Source: Chlorops oryzae
Lineage: Eukaryota > Arthropoda > Insecta > Diptera > Chloropidae
Length of the DNA: 64,000 nt
NCBI GenBank assembly: GCA_020466095.1
Contig: CM035806.1
Location: 1,333,602 to 1,397,601 of the forward strand
Direction of reading: 5' to 3'
Shown here: piece after piece, positions 1 through 10,710 of the stretch
Position numbering within the stretch: the stretch's first letter is position 1
Layout of the letters: each line of letters starts with the position of its first letter
Notes under the pieces: model-generated
Databases searched by the model: none
The model's input: the letters and a program-made list of their open reading frames with translations, nothing else
Told to the model about the DNA's origin: nothing
Made by a program: the position numbers and the translations under genes

Positions 1-298
1 TGATTACATAATTGTCCGTAGTCTGAGCATTGAAGTATTTATTTTTACAAGCAAGTTATTTTTATACGCCAGCAATCAATCAAGATAGACTGCAAAGAAG
101 TCGATTGTGATTTACCCATGTCCATCTATCGCGAGCTGTCTGACATAATCGTTTCGAATGCTGGAAGTACCTACACTGTAGGTATAGCTATCGCAAGGAA
201 GAGTGCCTCGATCGGATAAAATTTTTCGTATATCTTCTGAGCTCTGTTATTTTGTATCAATTGCCAAGATTATTTCTTTCACATTTTAAGTACTTATA
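1..298. other. Intergenic, nothing recognised
   Basis: AT-rich sequence without a supportable gene, RNA or repeat boundary. It is the left flank of the mariner-like element that starts at 299. Confidence 0.4.
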
Positions 299-871
299 AA
301 GGGTGCCCCAATAAGAACGATAGGAAAATAAATTCAAATAAAACGACAACAGTTTTAGATATTAAATTGGTTTTGGCTTTATTTTGAAGCTACATTCATG
401 CCATGCCATTATGTATGGAACAAGACATCATTCAAATGACCACCTCGGGAACGCTGGCAGTGCTTCAGCAGCGTAGAGGCCGTATTCTGAGACTGCTCGG
501 CGTCGATACGACCGATTTGAATCATCTTCAACACTATGTTTTCATCACTTTGACCAGTTCGCATTCTGGTTGGATTCTTCGAGTCCAAAAGTGCTCAAAC
601 TTTGGCACGGTGCGTCGAATTGCATGCTCAATGAAGCCATAATGACGGCCGACTTCACGACGAAATTCACGTTGCGTATTCACAACAGAACCGGAATTTC
701 GCAAATATTTTTTTTTTTTATTATATTTCTAAGCGTTCGGGAAGCGTGAAACGATTAATGGTGAAATGGCAAACCTTTCTGAATATTCTGATGGCTGGAT
801 GACGTTTGTATCTTTGACAGCTGTCAAGTAATCGCTATTGGAAAAACTATCATTACTATTGGGGCACCCTT
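299..871 (-). mobile_element. Internally deleted Tc1/mariner-type (IS630 superfamily) transposon
   Basis: Terminal inverted repeats AAGGGTGCCCCAATA (left) and its complement (right) are flanked on both sides by TA, the target duplication of Tc1/mariner elements. On the minus strand about 690-590 reads NTQREFRREVGRHYGF, the helix-turn-helix style start (DUF4817-like) of this transposase group, and it then meets a stop. In a shifted frame about 450-409 reads QRSRGGHLNDVLFHT and a stop, the typical carboxy-terminal end of these transposases. The catalytic DDE core is missing, so this is a 573-bp deletion derivative that cannot encode an active enzyme. Superfamily is confident; the exact family is not determined. 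Confidence 0.8.
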
Positions 872-1179
872 TACATACCTACATGAAAATTAAATGAATT
901 TCGGCTTATCGATGATCTGCAATGCAAGATAATTGTAAATATTGTTTAAACAAAGCCTTCATATCTTTCCAATAGTATTGTTTTTGACACTAATCTTTCA
1001 TCTCTCTCACCTAAATTAAAAGACATTTCTGATCGTTAGTGGAGTCCTATTGGCAGAAAAGTGGTTAGGGAAATTTTTATGGGACCCCAAGTTTTTCATT
1101 TTGTTTTTATAAGATTTCGAAATTAAATTTTAGGGAATTTTCCCCTTATTTTGAGAGACATTCAGGGGAATGTTTCCTT

Positions 1180-2315
1180 TGAACGTATGAGTGATGCTTT
1201 TTTTAAACCATTTTTCGCACATTTGTACTCGATCCGCAGCAAAAATAGTACACAGAGAAAAAAATCAACCAGAAAACTGGTTAAATCAAAAGGAAAAGCA
1301 TACAAAACGGCTTCAACAAGGAATATTTTTATTTTAACAATTTTTTCTTGTTGAAAAAAGTAAAGATTTTCCTTTTGAATCAACCGTTTTTCAGGTTGAA
1401 TTAACATGAAAATTTTCAAAATTGGATTTATATTTAAATTTTTGAATTAACCAGGAACATAATTGAAATGGCAAGATAATTTTTAAAATAAAAAAAAAAA
1501 ATTCTAAAATACCCATAAAAGAAGAACTGTCAAAACAAATTTACTTAACGTTCAAAGCAAACGGCCACAGAGCCCTCTGCTGAACATAACCCCCAAAAGT
1601 AGCCGTCGGATAGACTTCATCCGATTTGGTCACTCCGTTGTCGTGTGACTACTTTCGCAATGTTTAAAAAGTTCTAAGATTAATGAATATCTCATATGTC
1701 CTATTTTATAAAACAAATGAGAATTATACACAACGAAAAAAAAATGTAATTAAACTTAATTCCTTTTAAATCAACTCAAAATGTTGTTGACTCAACAATT
1801 TTTCATTTGAAATTTTCGTTCTGCTCGAAAATCAAAAGCACTGTGAACAACAATGCGCATTTAAAAACAAAATCATGGTAAAGTTCGCTCAGTGTACTGG
1901 AAGGATCTATGTGCACTTACGTTTTTCTAATTATCTCAAAAAGCACCGCTTCCATTTGAATAATTTAAAAAAAAAGAAGGCAATACTTAGAGGTTTTTTT
2001 TAAAAATAGATAGAAACTGCAAATACACTGAAAAAAACTAATAAATTTTTATTTCATTTTTTGTGGAAAAATTTTTCTCAGTGTTAAATTAAAAAAAAAT
2101 TTTGTTTACAATTCTGTTCAACTAATCACTATCCGTTTGTTCCATCTTTCTAGCTTAATTATTTTTTGAGTTATAAAATTTTGAAAAAGGGCTTACCAAA
2201 AAGGATTTTTCAAGGATACATATGTCAAGGAAACTTCGAAATAGGAAACTAAAAATTGTTTCTTAGATAGTTTTAGGTATCAAAAAATTAACAAAACTCC
2301 AAAATTCCTTTCAGG
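1180..2315 (+). repeat. Repeat X, copy 1 (split by family A element)
   Basis: Left part 1180-1248 (CGTATGAGTGATGC, TTCGCA.ATTTGTACT) and right part 1897-2315 (ATCTATGTGCACTTA, TACTTAGAGGT, a CACTGAAAAA/TTTTTCTCAGTG mini-hairpin at 2026-2083, TTATAAAATTTTGAAAAA) match 29700-30400 in order. The 645-bp element at 1249-1896 interrupts it. Confidence 0.65.
1249..1896 (+). mobile_element. Non-autonomous transposon family A, copy 1 (about 645 bp)
   Basis: It begins TACACAGAGAAAAAAATC and ends GTTCGCTCAGTGTA, so the ends are imperfect inverted repeats (TACAC-A/T-GAG). The whole stretch matches 19652-20539 in opposite orientation, including the shared core CAGAGCCCTCTGCTGAACAT. No transposase is encoded; the short open frames in it are by-products of the repeat. 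It sits inside a copy of repeat X: flanks 1180-1248 and 1897-2315 continue sequence that is uninterrupted near 29700-30300. Confidence 0.75.
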
Positions 2316-3184
2316 GGCCCAAATGCGTTCGTGAAAGGGAAAGACCCTTTCGAAAAAATTCATTTCACTTTCATGACGAACAAAATCAAAAAAAAAAAAA
2401 AACATCGAATTAATTTCGAACATTTTCTATTTAAAAAAAAAACATAAATAAAATTTTCATCATAAGAAAACAATAACAACATTGCCTGCCAAAGCGATTC
2501 GCAAATGCACAGCAATCGATGCCATTAGCATTTTGATCACATCGCGGCTCGGGTTGAAAGCAATTCGTGCCACTCGGAGGTATGTAGTATGTATAAAAAA
2601 AAAACGATTTTCGCAAATAATTGCAAAAAGATATTTTAAATAAAAGCAGTAAAAGTGAAGGAGAAGGAGAAAAGAAGAAATGTGGAAAGAAAAAACAAGG
2701 CACATCTCCCAAGTTATTTGGAAAGTAATTCGCAATTTTTCGTTTATTTTCCATTAAATAATTTTTTATGCCCGACACATTCTGTGTTGTAGGGTATATT
2801 GCGTTTGTGCAGTTGTGTGTAACACAACCCGAGATAGAGTACACAAAATATGTGTAGATACGATCAGCTTCACCAAGTTATTAGATTAAGCCATGTCCGT
2901 TCGTCTGCCCATAAACAGTTTTCTTATCGAAGGAGTTTAGCTTTTGTATCTTGTCGAAATTTGATATCCGTATTGGCCGAGACATAAAGTCAAAGCGAGT
3001 GCGAGAACGCACTTGATCATAATATTTTTCGGGGTATCTCCAGTCCAGGGTCTGTTATGAAAATAATAAAAAATGTTCTTGAATCCGATTTTTGCGAGAT
3101 AAGTATCTTGATAAAATATAAAATTTGCGCTTGTTGTGCAACCGTAATTATTATTTCAACTTGTTGGAAAAGTACTCATGCCCC
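2316..3184. other. Intergenic, no gene seen
   Basis: AT-rich. Open frames on the minus strand between 2431 and 2844 have low-complexity F/S/L-rich translations and no recognisable domain. Around 2880-3060 the text resembles the common fly interspersed repeat that carries a 'CATGTCCGTTCGTCTG' segment, but I cannot set its ends. Confidence 0.4.
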
Positions 3185-3188
3185 TTAA

Positions 3189-3903
3189 GGGGACCTTCTG
3201 GTCTAGAATTTTCTGAAAATCGAATTTTTTTTAAATATATATTTCGGAAGACTAGACTTCTAAGAATATGCTGGCAAAGTTTCGTTAAGATATTGACAAT
3301 ATTTTCTTTGCCACAGCCGTTTTAGTAGGTGGAGACAGCAGGCAGCGCGCTTGATCAAAGCAACTTTGAACGCGTTTATCCACCACTTTTTTGAAAAAGC
3401 GTACATGAAAACAAAAAAACCTCGTCTGAAATTTTTATATGTTATTCACAACATCAATGGCTATCGGTGAGGTAGAATCAAAATTTAATTCTAAAAACTT
3501 CATATTTTTTCATTTAAAAAAATGTTCAAAAAAAGGGAGTTTTTTGATGTGTTAAATTAAAAATTGCGCCATTTTGTCAATTTTTTTTTTTGTTCTTTTT
3601 TTTGTTGTAGCTCATAGCGGCATTCATTCTAATTAATAATACATTTTTTTCTTTTTTTTCGGATAACCCGAACTTACGAAATCGTGTACGCCACGGAGGT
3701 ACTTTTTAAAAAAGCGTCTATTTCGCCGCCATTTTTAAAATAGCAAAAAAAAACAAAAAAAATACAACAACATTTTTTTCGTATTGCCAATAAATAAAAC
3801 AATAATCCTGCAAACTTAAAAGCCGTTTTTTATTTGGCTTAATACCAAAAAAAAAAATCATGAAAATACCCTTAATTTTCGTGCTCTAGACCAGAAGGTC
3901 CCC
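3189..3903. mobile_element. TTAA-flanked MITE with perfect 19-bp terminal inverted repeats
   Basis: GGGGACCTTCTGGTCTAGA at 3189-3207 is repeated as an exact reverse complement at 3885-3903, and each end is bordered by TTAA (3185-3188 and 3904-3907). TTAA duplication is the hallmark of piggyBac-type insertion, though the termini do not start CCC. The 715-bp interior is AT-rich with homopolymers and has no coding capacity. Confidence 0.75.
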
Positions 3904-4017
3904 TTAAAATCATAAGGGAATTGAACAGAAGTCGGCAAATGAGGTCCATTGTCGCCGGTGCCTTGGCAATACGTCGGGATCTGTTTTGAAAAAGATATGC
4001 AAACAAACATACATAGC

Positions 4018-5300
4018 TACGCATCAGAGCTTAAAATTAACTGACTCTCGTGATCTATAATCATTGCCTTTATTTATTTTTTTGCAATATTTTAATCGAA
4101 ATCTGAAATTTAATCTGTATAATTCTTTCGATGATCCGCTTAATGCATGAGTTCTATAAATCAAGCGGCATTCTGCAATCAATGATTTAGTATTTTGCGA
4201 TTGTCAATCATTTGATTTAAATAAAGGATTAAATCATTTGATTTTTCAAAATGATTTTCACATGTCGATTTAACACGAAAAAGAGTTACACACTCATGAT
4301 GTAGAATCAGAGAGATTCAATCATTGTTTAAATCCAATGAAAATTAAATTGCATTTCAGCTGTGATGAAATCAAAAGATTCAATCATTTGAAGTATTAAT
4401 ATCAAAAAATTAATTGAGTGATTGATTGAAGTGCCTCAAAAATGATTTAATCACTTTGTAAAGCAACAAGTGACTGATGTATAGATTAAAAGTGCATAAC
4501 ATAAAAATAGTTTTAGTGAAATATGAAGTTGCACTAATTAAACGTTTTAGTGTCGCTTACTGCCACACAGTCTCACTTGTTGATTACTAGAGTGATTTAA
4601 TCATTGAATTAAATCAACCTGATAATTTTTTTGATTTAAATATGATTGAAATCTTTCTGATTTAAATCATGATTTATCTTTGATTATCATGATTGAAATC
4701 ATTGAATTAAATCAGATTTAACTTTTTGATATCAAATGATTGACAATTCAAAAAATCAATGATTGCCAAAGGATATAAATCATCTTGAGGCAATCATCAG
4801 ATTAATCAGATTAATCTTCATATTTCAAGAAATGAATTAATCTTTTTTATCAGCTGTGATGATTCTTGATCAATCTTGAAATGATTCATTTACAGCTTGC
4901 TACGCATCCACTTATTCACTGACTCTCGTGACTATAACAGCCTTAATTTTTATTTTATTTTTTGTATATTTGCGATCTCCGCTTAATGCATAGTTCTATA
5001 ATAAGCGGCATTCGAAGAAGGTGAAGTTTCAGCGAGTCTCTTTATTAGTCTCTTAATTTTTGAATTAATTTTACTTTCGAGACACGAAAAAAGCGTACAC
5101 ACTCAGAGTAGAGAAAGAGAGATTCGGCTGTCAAATCGAATGAAAATAATTGCTTTCAGCTGTGCGCAAAATTAAAAATTCCATTGAAAGTATTAATATC
5201 AAGTATTGAGGATTGATGAAGTGCCTCAACAGTTCTTTGAGCACTGTCGAATTTTTTTTTTTTTTTAATTGCACTAATTAAACATTACTTAAGCCCTTGT
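4018..5300 (+). repeat. Direct duplication, left copy altered by repeated TGATT/AATCA insertions
   Basis: 4018-4560 and 4899-5300 share ordered blocks: GCTACGCATC, ACTGACTCTCGTGA, GCTTAATGCAT, TTCTATAA, AAGCGGCATTC, TACACACTCA, AAGTATTAATATCAA, GAAGTGCCTCA, TTGCACTAATTAAAC. The left copy has many extra TGATT or AATCA-type pieces between the blocks, and 4570-4890 is almost entirely built from such pieces. Either a tandem duplication later invaded by a pentamer, or an assembly artefact. Confidence 0.55.
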
Positions 5301-5632
5301 TAGCATTTTTCTTCTTCTTTACCTTAACGCGATGCAACTCGATTCGACTAGACTCTCGAACCAAGCAGCTCAACGTGACCAAGCACACCAGCGCATTCGT
5401 ACTTCGCAAGGTTGTTTTGCCGTACCTACACCCAAGAGTTGAGCAATTTTCGATTGAGTGTTTATGTTTTTTTGTTGTTTTCTTTTGATTTATGCAATTT
5501 TATGTTTCTTTGCTTGTTGAGTTTGTTTACATTTTTCTTGTTTATGATCTGTCTACATTTCGTGAAAATTTTATTGAGCTTGCAATTATTCTTCGGATTG
5601 ACATGGGAGACATTCAGCTCATGCAACTTTTC

Positions 5633-5663
<31 letters not shown>

Positions 5664-5716
5664 CATTTTTAAATAAACATCCTGCAAAGTCATTCAACCT
5701 CTAATACAATTCTTTA

Positions 5717-5975
5717 CATATATCGCACACTAATCACTAAATCGGCACAACTCAAAATTTTGCATTTCTCGGGCAAACGGCGAATAACTCTCGACGCCTG
5801 TAAGAACGATTTCCTTTTTAAATTTATTTTATTCTTAATTAATTGCAGAATCAATTAATATCAATGTTAATTTTCCAAGTGTTCCTTTTCCTGCAGTAAA
5901 ATGTTGCCGAACATGAAAAAATTGATTGAAAAAATTTTGAATTGTGCCGGTTTAGTGATTAGTGTGCGATATATG
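5717..5975. mobile_element. MITE with about 45-bp terminal inverted repeats and TA flanks
   Basis: CATATATCGCACACTAATCA at the left end recurs as TGATTAGTGTGCGATATATG at the right end. The arms extend about 45 bp inward with two visible mismatches (AAATCGGCACAACT against AAACCGGCACAATT). TA borders both ends, consistent with a Tc1/mariner-type MITE. No coding capacity. Confidence 0.75.
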
Positions 5976-6162
5976 TAAATATATTTGCATTTAAACTGAA
6001 TATCATTTGTGAAATTTTTGCGTTTGAAATTTTTTTTTAGTTAAAACTAAGAGTCGGCGAGGGCGAAATTCCGTAAAAGTCTCGAATTCTTTTCTCGTAT
6101 TCATTGCAATTAACAATCGAATGCAAAAACAAACCTTGATAAAAAAAAAAAAAAAAAAAATG

Positions 6163-6195
6163 GCATTAGTTAGAGGCGAAATTCTTGGACCGCGG
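6163..6195 (+). pseudogene. 18S rRNA fragment, left piece
   Basis: The segment ending AGAGGCGAAATTCTTGGACC matches the strongly conserved 18S rRNA stretch GAGGTGAAATTCTTGGACCG. In an intact 18S gene the next conserved block (GAAGCGAAAGCATTTGCC) follows within about 20 nt. Here it appears only at 8819, after about 2.6 kb of transposon sequence. It is short, so it depends on the right piece for support. Confidence 0.6.
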
Positions 6196-6209
6196 TGAGA
6201 CCAACTTAA

Positions 6210-8107
6210 CCCTAGTCCTTATAACCAACTTTTACTACGAGAACGTATAACCAAGTACAGGTGTGGCCACAGTAGGAATTTTTTGCAATTTATTTATATT
6301 TTGTGGTTATTTCTTCAGGATTTCAAGTACCTGTCATGAAGGAAATATATTCAACTACGTGTGAGTAAAATTTCGTCCAGTTCCGTTGGGTAGAACAGCA
6401 ATAAAAACCACTTTTCGAGAGTAGCAAAATGAGCGCAGAAGACGCATTCTTTACATGTGCTCTTCATGTAAACGGCCAATTTGTTTGCAGCATTCAAGCA
6501 CTTTGTTTGTATGTGAAATTTGCAACAGATTTAAAGAAATAAAATGAAGATAATTTAAGTTACTAAAAAACAAGTAGTAAGAAGTTTACATCGCAAAGTT
6601 CCGATTGCACAATAAACCTTTTCATAGCAAAATATGTTATAACAATTCTTACCTTACAAAAATCCTGCCATAATTTCGTTGGAATTCAGCGTTGCGTATT
6701 AATTTTATACCTTATTGATATTTGATTTAGGTTTAAATACTCAGAAGATATTATTCAAGCATATACAATTTCGCGAATGGTGGATCATGTCAAATTTTAA
6801 CCCTTAGAGGAACATCTTTGTTTAGCTGCGAATTATAATTCAATTTATTCATGTTAAAAATTTGCAATTATTTAGAATAAATTTCGGATGGTGGTCTTGA
6901 TCAAATTTTAACCTTAGAGGAAATTTTGTTTAGCTGCGAAATACTCAATTAAAAATAGTGAAAATCATGTTTTGCGAATTTTCGCGGATGGTGGTTCTTG
7001 ATCAAATTTTAACCTTAGAGGAAATTTAGTTTAGCTGCGAAATACTCAATTCAAAATAGTGAAAATCAAATTTTGCGAATTTCGCGGATGGTGGTCTTGA
7101 TCAAATTTTAACCCTTAGAGGAATTTAGTTTAGCTGCGAAATACTCAATTCAAATAGTGAAAATCAATTTTGCGAATTTCGCGAAATGTGGTCATGGTCA
7201 AAATTTATCCATAATGGACGACTTTATTTGGCGGCAAAATACACAATCAGAAGAAGCAAACAAATAATTTTTGTATTCAGATATGAGAATAAGAGAAAGA
7301 GTGTTTTTTCTATTGTGTAGAATGATGACCATAGTTATAGCGATGTCGCATTTTTTTTTCAGCGAAAGCTTAAGTCTACATAGTAGCTATACACTCACCA
7401 AATTTCAATAAGCTGGGATGTATAGTAAAAAAGTTATCAGGAAAAACGTTAAAAATCGTGATTTTTGAAACTTCTGAACCACTTCCCACGACCCAAGAAG
7501 GGACTACGAAAAAATTTGTATGCAGTTTTTCGGACATTTACCTGTTGAAGTCCATGCCAAATTTCAATATGATATCTTTCATGGCTTAGGAGTAAATTGC
7601 GAAAAACTAAAGTGTGACCGACAGAGCAGACAGACAGACAGAAGACAGACATGGCTAGATCGATTCCTCTTGTCACCCTGATCAAGAATATATATATATG
7701 TCTATATCTACCGCGACTCCTTTGGTATGTACATACACCGTGCCAAAAACTTAATATACCCTTTCCTTCGGAAAAGGTATAAATAAATAAATATATAAAT
7801 AAAAACATACATTTACATTATCTTATAGCAAAAAACAATTGTTTTATTTATGTAGAAAACTTATAAAATTGCACTAAAAGATAGTGGCCACACCTGTACT
7901 TGGATATACGTTTATGGGGGTAAAGACTTTGGAGGATCATAGCTCCTTAATGCCTTGACCCAGCACATCAGTTGAGGTGGCAGTCGACGCGGATTACCGT
8001 AATCTTCGTAGATCCGGAGTTTTATAAAATTACAATAAATGGTTTAGGAGGTACATCACTCCAAAGTGCCCACTGGCCACACCTGTACCCGGTTATAAGG
8101 ACTAGGG
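6210..8107. mobile_element. piggyBac-like non-autonomous element with subterminal repeats
   Basis: Ends CCCTAGTCCTTATAACC (6210-6226) and the exact complement (8091-8107) are each bordered by TTAA, the piggyBac signature (TTAA target, CCCTAG terminus). Subterminal GTACAGGTGTGGCCA occurs near 6255 and, inverted, near 7890 and 8072, as expected for transposase-binding repeats. The interior has a 97-bp tandem repeat and a common fly interspersed repeat (about 7440-7780, with CAGACAGACAGA and a TA-rich tail) and no transposase. Some similarity continues outside the TTAA (GAGACCAAC against GAGACAACCCCC), so the true ends could lie slightly further out. Confidence 0.7.
6774..7250 (+). repeat. Tandem repeat of about 97 bp, five copies
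   Basis: Repeating unit contains GATGGTGGTCTTGATCAAAT, TTTTAACCCTTAGAGGAA and TTTAGCTGCGAAATACTCAA. Units start near 6774, 6883, 6982, 7079 and 7175; the outer two are the most diverged. It lies inside the piggyBac-like element. Confidence 0.8.
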
Positions 8108-8305
8108 TTAAGGGGGTTGTCTCATTGGGCCAAAATTTTTTGGATTTTTTTTTTTTTTTTATAGCTTGGATATTTGAGAATATCGTGCTAAAAGAGTTTT
8201 TTGAAATTCGAAATAGTTTAGAGGATATTGCCTTCTTTGTCGCCTGTTAATTTTACCGTTGCTTCAAACGCAATTTCACTCGAAACCACTTTTTTTTTTT
8301 AACTG

Positions 8306-8604
8306 GCTGCCACGATTTCTCCAGTTCAACGGGACCGATTTTAATGAAACAAAGTGGAATCAGAGCAAAATTGTCACCATTATGGCGTGAACCTCAATCA
8401 TAATTATAAAAAAATTTTTTACAATTTTTTTTTTACACTGAACTACAAAAAAAATATACCTACCCGAAATCGATGGGCCATTTTGTCAAAAAAAAAAATC
8501 ATAAATTTATTTTGGAGGTTCACACCATAATAACATTTGTACTGATTATAACCCTGTTTTTCTTTTCCATTTCGGACAACTTGGAGACCTGGAATCGTGG
8601 CAGC
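8306..8604. mobile_element. Imperfect foldback element
   Basis: TGCCACGATTTCTCCAGTT (8308 on) pairs with ACCTGGAATCGTGGCA (ending 8602), and further in CACCATTATGGCGTGAACCTC (8377 on, abbreviated) pairs with GAGGTTCACACCATAATAAC (8515 on). Arms are about 100 nt with mismatches. No coding sequence. Confidence 0.6.
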
Positions 8605-8818
8605 TAGCGCTACACCTTTTTTTTTTTTGAGCATCCACTTTGACGGCCGATGAATTTTTGAACCGCCCCCACACAAGAAAACAAAGTATTTCTTTATTAA
8701 CTTTTATGCATTCCTAACACAATAAAAACAATTAAATTGAAAAAGCTCTTTTCGTTTTGTGTGAAGAATTTTTTAAAGAAAGGTCCAAAAACAGCCTCGC
8801 CACTGAGACAACACCCTC

Positions 8819-9035
8819 AAGCGAAAGCATTTGCCAAAGATGTTTTCATTAATCAAAAACGAAAGTTCGAGGTTCGAAGGCGATCAGATATCGCCCTAGT
8901 TCTAACCATGAACGATTCCCGACAGCAATTGGGTCTCTATGGCCCTTTGAGATGCTCCCCAAAGCTTTTGAGCCGGGGGACGTATGATTGCAAAGCTGAA
9001 ACTTAAAGGGCACCACCAGAAGTGGAGCCTACGGG
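8819..9035 (+). pseudogene. 18S rRNA pseudogene fragment, main piece
   Basis: Long runs match conserved eukaryotic 18S rRNA: AAGCGAAAGCATTTGCCAAA, GATGTTTTCATTAATCAA, GAGGTTCGAAGGCGATCAGA, CGCCCTAGTTCTAACCAT, AGCAATTGGGT, AAAGCTTTTG, TTGCAAAGCTGAAACTTAAA, GGGCACCACCAG, GTGGAGCCT. Differences prove it is not a working gene: AACGATTCC instead of AACGATGCC, a degenerate loop at 8920-8965, and loss of the universally conserved GGAATTGACGGAA block just before GGGCACCACC. The match ends near 9035. An open frame across it is meaningless. Confidence 0.88.
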
Positions 9036-9880
9036 ACACATGAAAATGCAAGAAGAAGAATATCTCAAAAACCTATTGAGTCAAGTTTTTTCCAAACTTC
9101 TTTTTTTTTTTTTTTGCTTAAAATCATTCCTTAAAGGTATTTTGGGAAAAGAGGACATAAGCTAGAATCTACATAGCTTCTTCCCTAATACTGAATTAAA
9201 GAGAAAAAAGCTGTTCATAGTCATGGTTCTACAATTGAAGACACAATTTTAATTCGCACTTGCTAAAATCGCAAATTTAAAATTGCATTATTCGAAAATC
9301 ATTATCTCTCTAAATAAGAAAAATATATTTCGAAACTTATATTAATCATAATTGACTCTGCATCAGTCATTATAAGCGTTAATTTTCAAAGTTCGTTTCT
9401 TACCGAAAAATGAAATCGAACATAAATAAATATAAAATAATTTTGAATGTCCTTATTAGCACGTAGGTTATGTTCGAATAATTTTTAATATCAAGATGTT
9501 AAATACATTTGGCCCATATACGACTTTGTAATTTCTTAAAAGCCCATTGCACGCCCAATTTCAATTTTTTTGAGCATCCAATCGACCCTTATATACGCTT
9601 AAATTCTACGTTTCATTGAAAATTTCAATAAAGTCCGCTTTTAGGCATTTCTGTGGATTTGACAGACTAGACTAGAGGTCCTTAATAATGGTTCTATCGA
9701 AAATTCTGAACCCTTCAATTGATGAGCCATCCATTGCCCTTATACGAGTTACACGATCATTTAAAATTCTAGATAGACTTTCCTGTGGAATACATGTGGG
9801 GTTCGGGTATGCTTCCACTGGACCATCAAGCAGTAATTTCGGTTTTAAAATGAAAAAAAAAGTCCTTGAGGGAGCTGTCT
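9036..9880. other. Intergenic, no gene seen
   Basis: AT-rich sequence with a T-run at 9100-9115. Short open frames here have no recognisable domain. Confidence 0.35.
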
Positions 9881-9881
9881 A

Positions 9882-9968
9882 GGGCGGAACATTTTCTGGA
9901 GCGGCAAAATTCTGACCGTCAATGGATCAATAACAGAAACGGCTGCTGCTGCCTAGGGCGGAAAATTG
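9882..9968 (+). repeat. Repeat shared with 25553-25613
   Basis: AAAATTCTGACCGTCAATG, ATCAATAACAGAAA and CTGCCTAGGGCGGAAAATT occur here and again at 25553-25613. Same orientation; boundaries and family unknown. Confidence 0.6.
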
Positions 9969-10093
9969 TCTCTTAATCCGCGACTTTGCTCGGAAGGATA
10001 AGTCAAACTACGGTGGAAAGGTAAACGTTAGTTAGAGAAATTCTTATAGGCTTCTAGGAGAAAAATGCATGCGTAAATTTTTCATAAATTTTG

Positions 10094-10223
10094 CCCTCTA
10101 ATGACACAATTTTCTTCCAATGAAAAGTTTGGTTGGAGAAAAACGAATCAGAAATTATTAAAATATTTTTTTTTTTTTAATAATTTGTTCCAAAAATGTT
10201 TGTCAGAGCCAGGAATGAAAGGG
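10094..10223. mobile_element. TTAA-type MITE family B, copy 1
   Basis: Left end CCCTCTAATGACACAATTTT, right end GGAATGAAAGGG followed by TTAA. It matches copies at 14006-14146 and 15859-16011. The left TTAA has decayed to TTTG. Confidence 0.6.
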
Positions 10224-10325
10224 TTAATGAATTGTGTGAATTAATTTAATATACTCAATTACACTTACGGTTCATTTTATTTTGGTTTTTACCTCTTTTG
10301 ACGTCTACTTCTTCTTCTTGCGTGT

Positions 10326-10710
10326 TTAACTATGCCGGTCTATCCCGGGGTCCGCAAAGCGCGACCAGTTCCTCCATTTTGTTCTGTCGGTTGCATCATC
10401 CGAGGTAAGCCAGTCCTACAGCTTCTAGGTCCCATTTTATTGTGTCCATCCAGCGCTGTTTCGGACGCCCCCGTTTTCTGTAACCTTGAATTTCCAGTGC
10501 CAAAGTCTCCTCATTTGCTCTCAGGACGTGTCCATACCAACGTAGCCTTGCTTCTCGCATATTTTCCCAATAATTGGCGCAACTCCATAGGGTCTACGGG
10601 GATGTCTACGTTTGGAACATGATCAAGACGACTGAGTCCGGATATCCAGCGAAGCATCTTTGTTTCCATAACACTAACCTTTCTTTCTGCTACTTTCGTT
10701 GACGTCAACT
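10326..10710 (-). pseudogene. Non-LTR retrotransposon reverse-transcriptase C-terminal relic
   Basis: Read on the minus strand, 10690 downward gives ERKVSVMETKMLRWISG and SRLDHVPNVDI. After a frameshift near 10555 comes RLRWYGHVLR, then GYRKRGRPKQRWMDTIKW, then DRTKWRNWSRFADPGID and a stop at 10326-10328. These are, in order, the standard motifs just after the reverse-transcriptase domain of insect jockey/CR1/RTE-type elements. The upstream RT core and endonuclease are absent, so this is a 5'-truncated dead copy. The clade is not determined. Confidence 0.85.

Noticed and set aside
403..642. 79-codon plus-strand frame
   Set aside because: Antisense shadow of the dead mariner-type transposase.
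8737..9006. 89-codon frame
   Set aside because: Most of it is the 18S rRNA pseudogene; the reading frame is accidental.
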